From: Alphaproteobacteria bacterium
GTDB lineage: Bacteria > Pseudomonadota > Alphaproteobacteria > JANSWW01
Reading direction: 5' to 3'
Length of the DNA stretch: 64,000 nt
Assembly (NCBI GenBank): GCA_024743275.1
Contig: JANSWW010000006.1
Span: 1-64,000, forward strand
Shown in pieces: positions 16,201 through 24,424 of the stretch. Made by a program: the position numbers and the translations under genes. Each line of letters begins with the position of its first letter. The first letter of the stretch is position 1. Below the pieces are notes generated by a model. The model made no database searches and was not told the origin of the DNA. It was given only the letters and a program-made list of their open reading frames with translations.

Positions 16201-16341
16201 GATGATGGTGGCGAAAAGGTTGGTGATGGTGGGGTCCTCCTGACGGCCGATGGTCAGGAGGGAAGACGCCCCGAGAACGACGAGCATGGCGACGGCCAGG
16301 CCGAACAGGCGTTTGTCTCGATAGGTGAGCGTCTTGATCAT
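13204..16341 (-). CDS. RND efflux transporter permease subunit
   Basis: The start at 16341 (MIKTLTYRDKR) gives 1045 residues, the usual size of AcrB-type RND pumps. Twelve membrane segments in two sets of six and two large periplasmic loops are visible. The TM4 motif reads GLLVDAAIVMTDEIRKS, keeping only one of the usual two aspartates, and the TM10 motif SINAAI lacks the usual lysine. It lies six bases after its membrane-fusion partner. Substrates are unknown; no outer-membrane channel gene is nearby, so a general TolC is likely used. Confidence 0.92.
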   Translation of the reverse strand: MIKTLTYRDKRLFGLAVAMLVVLGASSLLTIGRQEDPTITNLFATIITPYPGANPARVEALVSKKIEEELEEIAEIEEIKSTSRTGISVVSVELSQFIGDQEIEQAWSEIRDALSDAAVNFPAGVPEPTFDNDRTGAYTAISAIAPAPGREVPMGVLNRYAELLQDRLRQVPNTKFVHLFGEPVEEVSVIVDPETLAGLGITARQVAAAIQNADAKVQAGQVRASLSDTVIEVSGEIESIDRVKAVPVVTLENGKLVRVGDIATVKLGDRDPPGALAYSNGARAILVAARMEDDKQVDTWTASVKARMAAFETELPQGVTHELLFDQEGYTVDRLADVGVNLAIGVALVVAILFVTLGWRAALIVAAILPLTSLGSIAVLKWIGIPIHQMSVTGLIVALGLLVDAAIVMTDEIRKSLRDGRSREASVAAGIERLAVPLLASTVTTALAFTPMAMLPGPAGDFVGSIAMSVIVMLFMSLALAMTITPALSGWVLTADHAVREERLDPIIVRLFRATLRLSVAHPWLSILAALVLPVIGFGAFPTLTAQFFPGVDRDQFYVEVFLAPGSAISRSDRLAADMERRIRSEEGVEAVHWVIGESAPAFYYNMLMNQDGVSRYGQALISTASPEATEAIIPRLQQSLDEQFPEAQILVRGLVQGPPVDAPVELRVVGPEIAVLREVGEQIRARMAQTAGITHTRETLIAGEPKLVFDLNEDRVRAAGLDLRAVARQLEERLEGVTGGSLLEGTEELPVRLRLPDEARGSMERIRSLTLLAPSASEPGAFRAVPLTSLGEARLVPSEPPIIRIDGERTNTVQGFIRRGLLPEEVLAAFRADLAADPVTLPPGYRFETGGDSDARSETINNLISTLGVVIVLSVATIVLTFRSYRLSIIAGIVCVLSMGLSLFALAVFNYPFGINALIGVIGSIGVSINAAIIVMTGLQADPKACAGDREAVVHVVNDSSRHIVSTTLTTFGGFLPLILAGGGFWPPFAMSIAGGVLLSTIVSFYFTPPMFLLMYAKKPKRRDETPEEATDTPVYSLDEARVA

Positions 16342-16346
16342 GGCCG

Positions 16347-17501
16347 CTACTCCGCCGGCCGCACCGCGAGCGGCTGCCCCGGCGCCAGCCGGTGCGTCCC
16401 CTCGGCGACGACCCGGGCACCGGAGGCGAGCGAGCCCTCGACATAGACCTTGTCCGCTTCGGCATGGATGATGCGGACCACTTCCCGGACCGCCACGGGA
16501 ACATCCCCGCTTTCGTCGACGACCAGCACGCTCCATAGCCCACGCGCGCCTTCGCTCAACGCGCCGCGCGGCAGCCAGAAGCCGGCCTGATCACGGGTCC
16601 GCGGTAGCGAGATGGTGGCGGTCTGCCCGATTTCGGGGGTTTGGTCCCCTTCCAGATCGAACAGAACGTCGACCGTTCGGGTCACCGGGCTCACCTGGGG
16701 AATGACCGAACGCACGGTCGCGGTATAGGACCGGCGGCCGACCGCGGCGTCGACCCGGTCGCCGGGACGCAGGGATTTCGCGGTTTCCGGGGCGATGCCG
16801 ATGCGGAGTTCCGGCCGGGCGACCGCCATCAGGGTCGCCACCGGCATGCCTGCTTCGAGAACCGCCCCCGGATCGACCCGGCGAACGGAAATGACCCCGT
16901 CGAAGGGTGCGACGAGGGTCGACTTGGCCAGCCGCGTGTCGACGCCGGCGATCGCCGCCTCGGTTGACAGGATCCGGGCCCGCAGCGAGCGCACGGCGCT
17001 TTCCGCCTGATCCAGGGCGGCGGTGGCGGCAAAGCCTTTCCGCTCCAGCGACTGTTGGCGTCGCTCGGTCTTCTCGGCAAAGGCCATGTCCGCTTCCAGC
17101 GCCCGGCGGTCCGCCTCAAGCCGGCGTTTTTCATCCCGCAGCAAATCCGTGTCCAACAAGGCGATCGGCGTGCCGGCGGCGATGCGGTCCCCCTCCTCCG
17201 CCAGGATGTCCGTGACCAGCCCGGGGAGTTCGAAGGCGAGCGCCGTCTCGGCCCGCGCCTCGACCCGACCGGTGTAGAATTCCGTTGTCGCGTAGCTCTG
17301 TTGCCGCTCCGCCGTCAGGGTCGCGACCGGCAAGGGCGGCCTTTGTTCGGGATCGGGACGGGCCTCGGCCCGTGCGTGGAGATAGGCGATTCCACCGAAG
17401 GCGACGAGGCCGAGACTACCGGCCACCAGGAGGGCGGCCCCGCCGCGCAGAAGAGTTCGGACCAAGCCTCCGGCCCGTTGACTTCTAGACGAGTCAGCCA
17501 T
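16347..17501 (-). CDS. RND periplasmic adaptor (membrane fusion protein)
   Basis: The start at 17501 (MADSSRSQRAG) gives 384 residues; an ATG at 17534 lies in the operator and is less likely. An N-terminal membrane anchor (about 15-42) is followed by a lipoyl-like segment (ALAFELPGLVTDILAEEGDRI), a coiled-coil hairpin (about 115-195) and beta-barrel and membrane-proximal domains. The protein links the inner-membrane pump to an outer-membrane channel. It is the first gene of the efflux operon and is divergent from a TetR regulator. Confidence 0.9.
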   Translation of the reverse strand: MADSSRSQRAGGLVRTLLRGGAALLVAGSLGLVAFGGIAYLHARAEARPDPEQRPPLPVATLTAERQQSYATTEFYTGRVEARAETALAFELPGLVTDILAEEGDRIAAGTPIALLDTDLLRDEKRRLEADRRALEADMAFAEKTERRQQSLERKGFAATAALDQAESAVRSLRARILSTEAAIAGVDTRLAKSTLVAPFDGVISVRRVDPGAVLEAGMPVATLMAVARPELRIGIAPETAKSLRPGDRVDAAVGRRSYTATVRSVIPQVSPVTRTVDVLFDLEGDQTPEIGQTATISLPRTRDQAGFWLPRGALSEGARGLWSVLVVDESGDVPVAVREVVRIIHAEADKVYVEGSLASGARVVAEGTHRLAPGQPLAVRPAE

Positions 17502-17513
17502 GTCGTGCGCCCC

Positions 17514-17555
17514 GAATGTTAATCTCCGCAACATATGTTATTGGATTTAACATTC
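17514..17555. promoter_or_regulatory. nested palindromic TetR operator
   Basis: Outer arms GAATGTTAA (17514-17522) and TTAACATTC (17547-17555) and an inner palindrome AACATATGTT (17530-17539) share exactly the same centre, with 7-base spacers on both sides. The 42-bp element sits between the adaptor gene and the divergent TetR gene. It probably carries two overlapping TetR dimer sites that repress both directions. Confidence 0.72.
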
Positions 17556-17612
17556 GTCAACCTTTCCTATCTAATAGAAAGACGGAGGCCCTCCGGGGCG
17601 AAGCGGGACCGG

Positions 17613-18290
17613 GTGGGACACGATTTGGAAAAACCACAGGATAGAGAAGGATCCGGGCAGGCCGAGTCGGGCCGGCGGAAACACGCCTATCATCATGGCG
17701 ATCTCCGCCAAGCCTTGATCGCGGCCGCCTACCGGCTGATCCGTGACCATGGCGTTTCGCAGTTCTCGGTCGCCGACGCCTGCAAGCAGGTCGGGGTCTC
17801 GTCGGCCGCCCTTTATCGGCATTTCGAAAGCCGCGAGGATCTGTTGCGGGCCGTCGCCATCGAAGGGTTCGACGAGTTGGCGCGCACGACCAATGCCGAG
17901 AACGCGCGCTTCAGGAAAGGCAGCGCGTCCGCCATCGCCGCCGGCGGCTGCGGCTATGTCCGTTTCGCCCGCGGGCAGCCCGAAGTCTTCCGGATGATGT
18001 TCGGAAGCTCGCCCAATCTACGTTGCGACAACGAGGTGCACGAACACGGCATGCGTTGCTTCGGAACCCTTCTCGACCAACTGGCTGCCCGCTACGGCAC
18101 CGACGACGAAGAGGAGATCAAGCGGCACGCCTTCCCGCTTTGGACATTCGTCCACGGCACGGCCTTCCTTCTGATCGACGAGGTCTACGATCATTTCGTC
18201 GACGATCACGATGTCGAGGCAATGATCGGGCAGGCGACCCATCGGTTGCTCACTCCCGTGCCGGTTCTGGACGAAGCGGCGGATGGCTAA
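17613..18290 (+). CDS. TetR-family repressor of the RND pump
   Basis: The start is uncertain: an in-frame ATG at 17535 lies inside the operator, so a GTG at 17613 (225 residues) is preferred. The helix-turn-helix is clear: HHGDLRQALIAAAYRLI, SQFSVADACKQVGVSSAALY, RHFESREDLLRAV. The C-terminal ligand domain has the WHG-type pattern (GYVRFARGQPEVFRMMFGS and FPLWTFVHGTAFL). The gene is divergent from the adaptor gene across the nested palindrome, so it should repress the efflux operon until a drug or metabolite binds. Confidence 0.85.
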   Translation: MGHDLEKPQDREGSGQAESGRRKHAYHHGDLRQALIAAAYRLIRDHGVSQFSVADACKQVGVSSAALYRHFESREDLLRAVAIEGFDELARTTNAENARFRKGSASAIAAGGCGYVRFARGQPEVFRMMFGSSPNLRCDNEVHEHGMRCFGTLLDQLAARYGTDDEEEIKRHAFPLWTFVHGTAFLLIDEVYDHFVDDHDVEAMIGQATHRLLTPVPVLDEAADG

Positions 18291-18302
18291 CTGTGCACTC
18301 CG

Positions 18303-18317
18303 TTAACCGGCGGTTAA
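18303..18317. promoter_or_regulatory. 15-bp palindrome upstream of the PAS kinase
   Basis: TTAACCG (18303-18309), one central G and CGGTTAA (18311-18317) form a perfect inverted repeat between the TetR stop and the histidine kinase start. It may be a regulator site for the kinase gene. It is too short to be a convincing terminator. Confidence 0.4.
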
Positions 18318-18384
18318 AGAATTGGGTATTCTATTCGGGCACGGACGAAAGTTCAGAACTTCGGAACCCAGGGCACCCGCCAGA

Positions 18385-19650
18385 ATGATAACGAAAAACG
18401 GGAGCGGTACCGCCCCTCAGGAACCAACACAAAACCCGGATCTCGACGAGGCTCTGTCGCGCTTGGGCGCCGACGGGACGGTGGAGCCGGCGCGGATCGC
18501 GCAATTGGCAAGCGCCCTCGATGTTCTCGGCGAGGCCTTCGTCATCTACGACGCCGAGGGGTGTCTCGTCTTCTGCAACCGCGCTTTTCGCGACATCTAC
18601 GGCTACACCGAGGACGAGGCACGGCCCGGCGCCCATTTCCGGGATTTGGGCCGCATCGATGTCGAACGCGGGAATGTCGTCGTCGGCGACGAATATGGCA
18701 GCGGGGAGGACTATCTCGACCGCAAGGCGGAATATCGGCGGACTCTCATGGGCTCCTTCACCGTCCGTCTCAAGGACGGAAGATGGCTCAAGACGACCGA
18801 CCGCGCCATGCCGGGCGGCGGTTTCGTCAGCGTCCAGGCGGACGTCACCGAGTTGAAGCAGGCCGAGATGGAGATGGCCGAGGCGAAGCAGGAGGCGGAA
18901 CGCAGCAATCTCGCCAAGTCCGATTTCCTCGCCAAGATGAGCCATGACCTCCGCACCCCACTGAATTCCATCATCGGTTTTTCCGAATTGATCGCGGGTT
19001 TCGAGGATTTGGGTCCGAATAGGGAGAGGATCCGGTCCTATGCCGACGCGGTGACTCTAGCCGGCGCCCAGTTGAACGACCTGATCGGCGATATCCTCGA
19101 TATCTCTCGGGTGGAGGCGGGCAAGCTGACGCTGGACGAAGGCGCTGTGGACATCGTCGGCGAGCTCCAGACTTGCATCGATCAGGTCCGCAAGGCTTCC
19201 GGGAACGGCCATCTCAAGACCTGCGGGATCGACGCGCCCTCGCGGCCGATGCTCCGGGGCGACGCCCGCCGCCTGCGGCAGGTCTTTACCAATCTTCTGT
19301 CGAACGGGTTCAAGTTCACGCCCGAGGACGGCCGGATCGCCGTCACGGTCGCCGACGAAGGGCAAGCGGGACTGCGGATCGAGGTTGCCGACAATGGCAG
19401 CGGGATCCCGACCGACGAACTACAGCGCGTGCTCCTGCCCTTCGAGCAGGCGGGCGGTCGGCATCAATGGACCGCCAAAGGGGCTGGAAGCGGTCTCGGA
19501 CTGGCGATCGCCAAGTCGCTTGTCGACCTGCACAACGGCAGCCTGACCCTCGACAGCAGCCTCGGCGAGGGAACCCGGGTGACCGTCCGATTCCCGGCGG
19601 ACCGGGTGACGACGGCCACAGTGTCCGACGGTCGCCCGTTGCACGATTGA
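18385..19650 (+). CDS. cytosolic PAS-domain sensor histidine kinase
   Basis: The ATG at 18385 gives 421 residues; an upstream TTG is possible. No membrane segment is seen. A PAS-like domain (about 42-158) is followed by a linker helix, a HisKA dimerisation domain with H187 in KMSHDLRTPLNS, and an HATPase domain (about 285-410) with N-box RQVFTNLLSNGFKF, DNGSGIP and GSGLGLAI motifs. It should autophosphorylate in response to a cytosolic signal. No response regulator lies next to it. A 13-base direct repeat flanks the gene. Confidence 0.9.
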   Translation: MITKNGSGTAPQEPTQNPDLDEALSRLGADGTVEPARIAQLASALDVLGEAFVIYDAEGCLVFCNRAFRDIYGYTEDEARPGAHFRDLGRIDVERGNVVVGDEYGSGEDYLDRKAEYRRTLMGSFTVRLKDGRWLKTTDRAMPGGGFVSVQADVTELKQAEMEMAEAKQEAERSNLAKSDFLAKMSHDLRTPLNSIIGFSELIAGFEDLGPNRERIRSYADAVTLAGAQLNDLIGDILDISRVEAGKLTLDEGAVDIVGELQTCIDQVRKASGNGHLKTCGIDAPSRPMLRGDARRLRQVFTNLLSNGFKFTPEDGRIAVTVADEGQAGLRIEVADNGSGIPTDELQRVLLPFEQAGGRHQWTAKGAGSGLGLAIAKSLVDLHNGSLTLDSSLGEGTRVTVRFPADRVTTATVSDGRPLHD

Positions 19651-19754
19651 TTAATTTTTTTCAATAGGATGCCGGGCGAGATAGCCGGATGTTCGGAACC
19701 CAGGATGTCCTCCACGCGGAGCATCGGCACTGACGGCGGTACCCCGCCACCTTC

Positions 19755-21131
19755 TCAGGCTTGAGCGGCTGTCGGCGCGGTCACGGGGCCGGTGAAGAGG
19801 CCGGTCAGGGCGCCGATGTTCGCCAGGCTCTCGACCCGGAAGCAGGCGTCGTAGACGGCCGACGCGGTCTCGGGCGACCACACCCGGCCGGCGAGATCGG
19901 CGTATTTCGCGTCGAGTTCCGCGTCCGAATAGGGATCCTCGGTATCACCGCGATTGGTCTTGGTCTCGGCCGACGCGGTGGTCCCGTCGGTGAAGGTGAC
20001 CGTCACGCGGGCCGGCCGGTATTGCGGCATCATCGCCGTCAGGCTCGGGTCCTCGACGACTTCGACCTTGTCGGCGAAGGCCTGGATGGCCTGGTCGCGG
20101 ATCTTGTCCCAGGTGAAGCTCTCCACCCCGCTCGACCCGTTGATCAGGGTCGAGGCCATGGCGAAGGGCAGCGAGAACTTGCCGGCGAGCGTGTTGCGCG
20201 GTGTGCGGTCGGAGAGCTGGGCGGCCAGCGAATACGTCTCCACCTTCACATGGGCGACCGTGGCCGGGTCGAGGGTGCCGCGGGCGTCCACAATCATCTG
20301 GAAGGCGTCGAGCGCGCCGTGGTTATAGCGGCAGCAGGCGTGACGCTTGAAATAGTTGCGGGCGATCTCGTAACGCTCTCCCAGTTCATGGGTCAGAACG
20401 TCCGGCTGCCAGTCGGTGGAGCTGACCGTGCCCCAGACCGTGGTCAGCCCGTCCCGCTCGCCGGTAAACCCGCTCTCCACCATCTGCCAGGCGAGGATGC
20501 CGAAATGGCCGGAAACGCCGGCGAAGCTGTTCCGCACGGTGCCGCCCTGCAGCATGGTCTGGCGGCTGGTGGCGAGCCCCAGGGTCGAGGACACATTGAT
20601 GACCTCCTTCACTTGGCCAGCGTCGGCGCCATGGAGCTTGGCGACCGCGACGGCGGACCCGACCGTGCCCCAGGTGCCGTGGGGATGCATGGAGGGCAGA
20701 ATCTTGGAAGCCATGCCGATCCGGGCGCCGATCTCGTAGCCCAGAATCATGGCGGTGAGGAACTCGCCGCCGGACTTCCCCGCCGCCTCCGACACGGCGA
20801 GCGCCGACGGCAGGGCGTGGATGCCCGGATGACCGCGGGAGAACTGGTTGCCCTCGTCCAGTTCCAGAAAGGTGCCGGCGGTGCCGTTGAGAAAGGCCGC
20901 CTTCGCCGGCTCGGTCGCAAGGCCCGTGCCGATCACACTGGCCCGCCCGGTGGTGCCGTCGCCGGTCACCCTCTCCGTCAAAGAAACCACCTCGGGCTCC
21001 GCCGATCCGGCGGCGATCGCCGCCACGCTGTCGGCGAGGACCCGGCGCGCCCGATCGATGGCCGGCTGCGGCAGATCGTTCAGGGTCGTGTCGGCGACAT
21101 AGGCGGAGACGGTCTCGAGATAATCGGTCAT
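19755..21131 (-). CDS. MmgE/PrpD family protein
   Basis: The 458-residue length and blocks such as AKAAFLNGTAGTFLELDEGN, GHPGIHALPSALAVSE, MHPHGTWGTVGSAVAVAKL and FKRHACCRYNHGALDAF fit the MmgE/PrpD fold. Known members include 2-methylcitrate dehydratase, cis-aconitate decarboxylase and iminodisuccinate epimerase, so the fold acts on polycarboxylates. A GAGGAGG ribosome site precedes the ATG. It closes the ABC-transporter operon. A role in isomerising or dehydrating the imported acid is inferred, but the reaction is not defined. Confidence 0.85.
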   Translation of the reverse strand: MTDYLETVSAYVADTTLNDLPQPAIDRARRVLADSVAAIAAGSAEPEVVSLTERVTGDGTTGRASVIGTGLATEPAKAAFLNGTAGTFLELDEGNQFSRGHPGIHALPSALAVSEAAGKSGGEFLTAMILGYEIGARIGMASKILPSMHPHGTWGTVGSAVAVAKLHGADAGQVKEVINVSSTLGLATSRQTMLQGGTVRNSFAGVSGHFGILAWQMVESGFTGERDGLTTVWGTVSSTDWQPDVLTHELGERYEIARNYFKRHACCRYNHGALDAFQMIVDARGTLDPATVAHVKVETYSLAAQLSDRTPRNTLAGKFSLPFAMASTLINGSSGVESFTWDKIRDQAIQAFADKVEVVEDPSLTAMMPQYRPARVTVTFTDGTTASAETKTNRGDTEDPYSDAELDAKYADLAGRVWSPETASAVYDACFRVESLANIGALTGLFTGPVTAPTAAQA

Positions 21132-21167
21132 GGCGTTTCCTCCTCGGCGTTGAGCCGGGTTTCGTTC

Positions 21168-21845
21168 TTAACGGGACGACATCATCCGGCGTTCGAGCCG
21201 GGACAGCAGCCGGACCATCGGCCAGAGCATGATGAGGTAGATGACGGCCACCGCAATCAGCGGGGTCGCGTTATAGACGAGCCCCTGGGTGACCCGGCCC
21301 ATGCGCAGCAATTCGGGCAGGGCCACGACGCTGGCGATGGATGTCGCCTTGATCAGTTCCAGGGTGTTGGAGGTCAGATCCGGCGCCACATTGCGGACCG
21401 CCTGGGGCAGGATCACGTGGATCATAGCCTGCAGGCGGGTGAGGCCGGTCGAGCGCGCCGCCTCCATCTGGCCTTTCGGAATGCTCTCGATCCCCGCCCG
21501 GATGATCTCGCCGTAATAGGAGGCGCTGTTGAAGGTGAAGGCGACCACGACCGCGCCGAAGGCCGGCACGTCCCAGCCCAGCAAGGGCAGGCCGTAGACC
21601 GTGTAGATCAGCAGCACCAGCGGCGGGATCGAGCGGAAGAAGTCCACCGCGAAGATCAGGGGGTAGTTCAGCATCCGGACATGGAAGCTGTGCACCGTCG
21701 CGATCATACAACCGAGCGTGAAGCCCAGCGGCACCACCGCGAGGCAGAGTTTGATGGTCATCCACCACCCATCGAGCAGGAGCGGATAGACCTGTTGAAT
21801 GCTTTCCCAGTGGAAGAAGCTGAAGCGAATGACTTCCCAATCCAT
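21168..21845 (-). CDS. polar amino-acid-type ABC permease (second)
   Basis: The 225-residue protein has about five membrane helices and the HisM/GlnP-type coupling loop: EIIRAGIESIPKGQMEAARSTG, then LPQAVRNVAPDL. Such permeases work as heterodimers; the partner gene lies 13 bases upstream. A GAGGGGAGAGG ribosome site precedes the ATG. Together with the ATPase and binding protein it forms an importer that loads the catabolic operon with substrate. Confidence 0.9.
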   Translation of the reverse strand: MDWEVIRFSFFHWESIQQVYPLLLDGWWMTIKLCLAVVPLGFTLGCMIATVHSFHVRMLNYPLIFAVDFFRSIPPLVLLIYTVYGLPLLGWDVPAFGAVVVAFTFNSASYYGEIIRAGIESIPKGQMEAARSTGLTRLQAMIHVILPQAVRNVAPDLTSNTLELIKATSIASVVALPELLRMGRVTQGLVYNATPLIAVAVIYLIMLWPMVRLLSRLERRMMSSR

Positions 21846-21858
21846 CTGTCCTCTCCCC

Positions 21859-22530
21859 TCAGCGCTTCCAGGCGAAACGGGTTTCGATCCACCGGCTCAG
21901 CAGAACCAGCGGGAAGAAGACCAGCAGATAGCCGATCGCCGCCAGGGTGAGCGGCGAGGTGTTGGCCGCATAGGCGAGCGACGTCTGGGCGACGGTCAGC
22001 ATCTCCTGCACCGCCACGACGGAGGCCAGCGCGGTATTCTTGGTGATCGCGATGGTCCGGTTGGTCAGCGGCGGGATCGTCATCCGGATCGCCTGCGGGA
22101 TCACCACATAGCCGAGCGTTTCGGAGAAGGAGAGGCCGGTGGAGCGGGCCGCCTCCCACTGGCCTTTGTGAACCGAGGTGATGCCGGCCCAGAAAATCTC
22201 CTCCGCGAAGGCGGCCAGGACCAGCGACAGGCAGATCCAGCTGATCGCGAAACCGGAGAATTGGATACCGATATAGGGCAGCCCGAAATACCCGACGATG
22301 ATGATCACCAGCGGCGGCAACGCCCGGAACAGGTCGATGAACAGGATGATCAGAAAGTTCACCCCCCGGACCTGGAACGCCCGGATGAAGGCGAGCAGCA
22401 GGCCGAGCGCGATGCCGGTGACGATGACCGCCAGCGCCAGACCCAGGGTCACCCAGAGCCCGTCGATGATGTCCGGCAGATAGCGGAGCATCACTTCGGC
22501 GTTGAAGAATTGGTCGAGGAAGGCGTCCAT
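21859..22530 (-). CDS. polar amino-acid-type ABC permease (first)
   Basis: The 223-residue protein has membrane helices in the HisQ/HisM pattern and the coupling motif EIFWAGITSVHKGQWEAARS followed by VIPQAIRMTIPPL. It lies 20 bases after the ATPase gene and shares clear similarity with the following permease. The two form the transmembrane pore. Family specificity is for polar amino acids and related small acids; here a cyclic amide or its ring-opened form is possible. Confidence 0.9.
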   Translation of the reverse strand: MDAFLDQFFNAEVMLRYLPDIIDGLWVTLGLALAVIVTGIALGLLLAFIRAFQVRGVNFLIILFIDLFRALPPLVIIIVGYFGLPYIGIQFSGFAISWICLSLVLAAFAEEIFWAGITSVHKGQWEAARSTGLSFSETLGYVVIPQAIRMTIPPLTNRTIAITKNTALASVVAVQEMLTVAQTSLAYAANTSPLTLAAIGYLLVFFPLVLLSRWIETRFAWKR

Positions 22531-22550
22531 GTCTCTGTCCAGCTCCGCTT

Positions 22551-23324
22551 CTAGTGATCGGTCACGCGGGCGAGGAAGGAACGGGTGCGCTCGTGCTGGG
22601 TATCCCGGAACACCTGCTGCGGAGTGCCTTCCTCCACGATGACCCCGCCATCCATGAAGATCACCCGGTCGGCCGCCTGCTCGGCGAAGCGCATTTCGTG
22701 GCTGACGACCACCATGGTCATGCCGCTTTCCCGCAGATCGCGCATCACCTCCAGGACCGACCCGACCAATTCGGGATCGAGGGCGGAGGTCGGCTCGTCG
22801 AAGAGCACCACCTCGGGCTCCATGGCGATCGCCCGGGCGATGGCCACCCGCTGCTGCTGCCCGCCGCTGAGTTCGCTGGGATAGCTCTGGGCCTTATGAT
22901 CGAGACCGACCTTGGACAGCGCCTCATGCGCCTTCGCCTCGGCGGCGGCCGCATCCATCTTCTGCACCCGGCGCAGGGCCAGGGTGACATTGCCGATGGC
23001 GGACATGTGGGGATAGAGATTGAAGCTCTGAAAGACCATGCCGATCCGCTGGCGCACGAGGTTGATGTCGACGCCCTTGGCGGTGATCTCCTCGCCGGTG
23101 ATGCGCACGATCCCGCTGGTCGGCTGCTCCAGCAGATTGCAGCATCTCAGCATGGTGCTCTTGCCGGACCCGGACGGGCCGATGATGAAGACGAGCTCCT
23201 GAGGATCGACCGTCAGGCTGACCCCTTTCAAAACCTCCAGATCGCCGAAGGACTTGTGGATGTCGAGAGCCTCGACGACGGGGTCGCGGCGCCCGGTGGC
23301 TCTACCGGTGTCTGTATCGGACAT
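22551..23324 (-). CDS. ABC transporter ATP-binding protein (amino-acid type)
   Basis: All ATPase motifs are present in 257 residues: Walker [11 protein letters not shown]-loop [13 protein letters not shown], signature [14 protein letters not shown], Walker [13 protein letters not shown] and the switch histidine VVSHEMRF. The sequence resembles GlnQ/HisP. It powers the importer encoded by its neighbours. It lies 85 bases after the binding-protein gene, leaving a short gap that may reduce expression relative to the binding protein. Confidence 0.93.
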   Translation of the reverse strand: MSDTDTGRATGRRDPVVEALDIHKSFGDLEVLKGVSLTVDPQELVFIIGPSGSGKSTMLRCCNLLEQPTSGIVRITGEEITAKGVDINLVRQRIGMVFQSFNLYPHMSAIGNVTLALRRVQKMDAAAAEAKAHEALSKVGLDHKAQSYPSELSGGQQQRVAIARAIAMEPEVVLFDEPTSALDPELVGSVLEVMRDLRESGMTMVVVSHEMRFAEQAADRVIFMDGGVIVEEGTPQQVFRDTQHERTRSFLARVTDH

Positions 23325-23409
23325 GCTTGGCTTTCGGGTAAAGACGGGTCCAAAGAAAGGATGGCGCCGAAGCCGTCGGGCCCCGGCGCCAATCTATGGG
23401 TACCGGGGG

Positions 23410-24255
23410 TTAGCAGCCGCTCCCCGACGGCGTTTCGTCATAGTTCGCGAAGCCGGGGACGCCGATGCCGGGCACGACCTTATAGGCGGCCCCGCCCTCG
23501 GTCGGCTTTTGACCGGTCCATTTCTCATGGATCTTGGCGATGGTGCCGTCGGCCTTCATGCACTCCATGACCACCTCGAACTTTTTGCGCATTTCCTCGT
23601 TCGTGGTGTGGAAGGCCATGGCCCCGACCCGACCGGTGGAGATGACCAGGTTGGACGGTTCGACCAGCGGGTTCTTCTGCGCGGTCCAGCCCATCACGGT
23701 GTCGCCGGCCAAGTTGGCGTCGGCCCGGCCGGTGGCGACGGCCTGGATGGCGTCGGCGTTCTTACCGAAGCGCACCAGCTCCCACTTGTACTTGTCCATG
23801 CGCTCCGGCGCGGACAGCCACTTGTCGAAGAAGTTGCCCTTGTTCACGGCGATCTTCTTGCCGGCCAGATCGTCCAGGGAATTGATCTGCGGCGCCCCTT
23901 TCTTGATCAGGAACTGATAGTTCACTTCGAAATAGGGCTCGCCGAACAGCATGTTCTTGGCGCGCTCCTCGGTCACCGTGGTCGGCGCGATGATGACGAC
24001 ATATTTGCCGGCGGCCAGACCCGCGAAGATCCCCGACCATTCCTGGTCGATCACCTCGGCTTCGACGCCCATGCGCTTGGCCATCTCTTCGATGATGTCG
24101 ACATTGTAGCCTTCGACCCCGCCGGTGACGGACGCCATGACATGGGGCGCATAACCGACGTCGGCCGCGACCTTCATGGTTTCCGCGGACGCGGTCCCCG
24201 CTGCGAGAAGCGCCGCGGCGCCAAAAATCAATCCAGTGGTTTTCATACGAAACAT
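23410..24255 (-). CDS. periplasmic binding protein of the ABC importer (SBP_bac_3)
   Basis: An AAGGAAAAGAGG leader supports the ATG at 24255. A signal peptide ends near GTASAE. The mature protein follows the SBP_bac_3 order: VGYAPHVMASVTGGVEGYN, VDIIEEMAKRMG, IDQEWSGIFAGLAAGKYV, IAPTTVTEERAKNMLFGEPY, and domain-two blocks ending ADANLAGDTVMGW. This family binds polar amino acids and small acids. It captures the pathway substrate in the periplasm. A palindromic leader element lies 32-65 bases upstream. Confidence 0.9.
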   Translation of the reverse strand: MFRMKTTGLIFGAAALLAAGTASAETMKVAADVGYAPHVMASVTGGVEGYNVDIIEEMAKRMGVEAEVIDQEWSGIFAGLAAGKYVVIIAPTTVTEERAKNMLFGEPYFEVNYQFLIKKGAPQINSLDDLAGKKIAVNKGNFFDKWLSAPERMDKYKWELVRFGKNADAIQAVATGRADANLAGDTVMGWTAQKNPLVEPSNLVISTGRVGAMAFHTTNEEMRKKFEVVMECMKADGTIAKIHEKWTGQKPTEGGAAYKVVPGIGVPGFANYDETPSGSGC

Positions 24256-24286
24256 CCTCTTTTCCTTTTGCCTGTTGTCCCTGTTC

Positions 24287-24320
24287 GCTTCCCGATGACA
24301 TTGTTTTTATTGCGGGAAGC
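24287..24320. promoter_or_regulatory. inverted repeat in the binding-protein leader
   Basis: GCTTCCCG (24287-24294) and CGGGAAGC (24313-24320) are perfect 8-base arms around an AT-rich 18-base centre. The element lies in the 169-base gap between the VOC gene and the binding-protein gene, so a separate promoter or operator for the transporter is plausible. It could also fold in RNA. Confidence 0.45.
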
Positions 24321-24424
24321 ATCCTTCTATCGCGACCAGTGTTGAGGCCATCCCGCCTCTAGTCACGCAGATTCAATTCGGCAGAAGCCAAAACCGCCTC
24401 CGGGCCGATTTTCCGCCGTCTTGC

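Noticed and set aside
19761-21950. A plus-strand open frame of about 730 codons opposite the MmgE/PrpD and permease genes
   Set aside because: Antisense shadow of real genes; no motif and no initiation signal.
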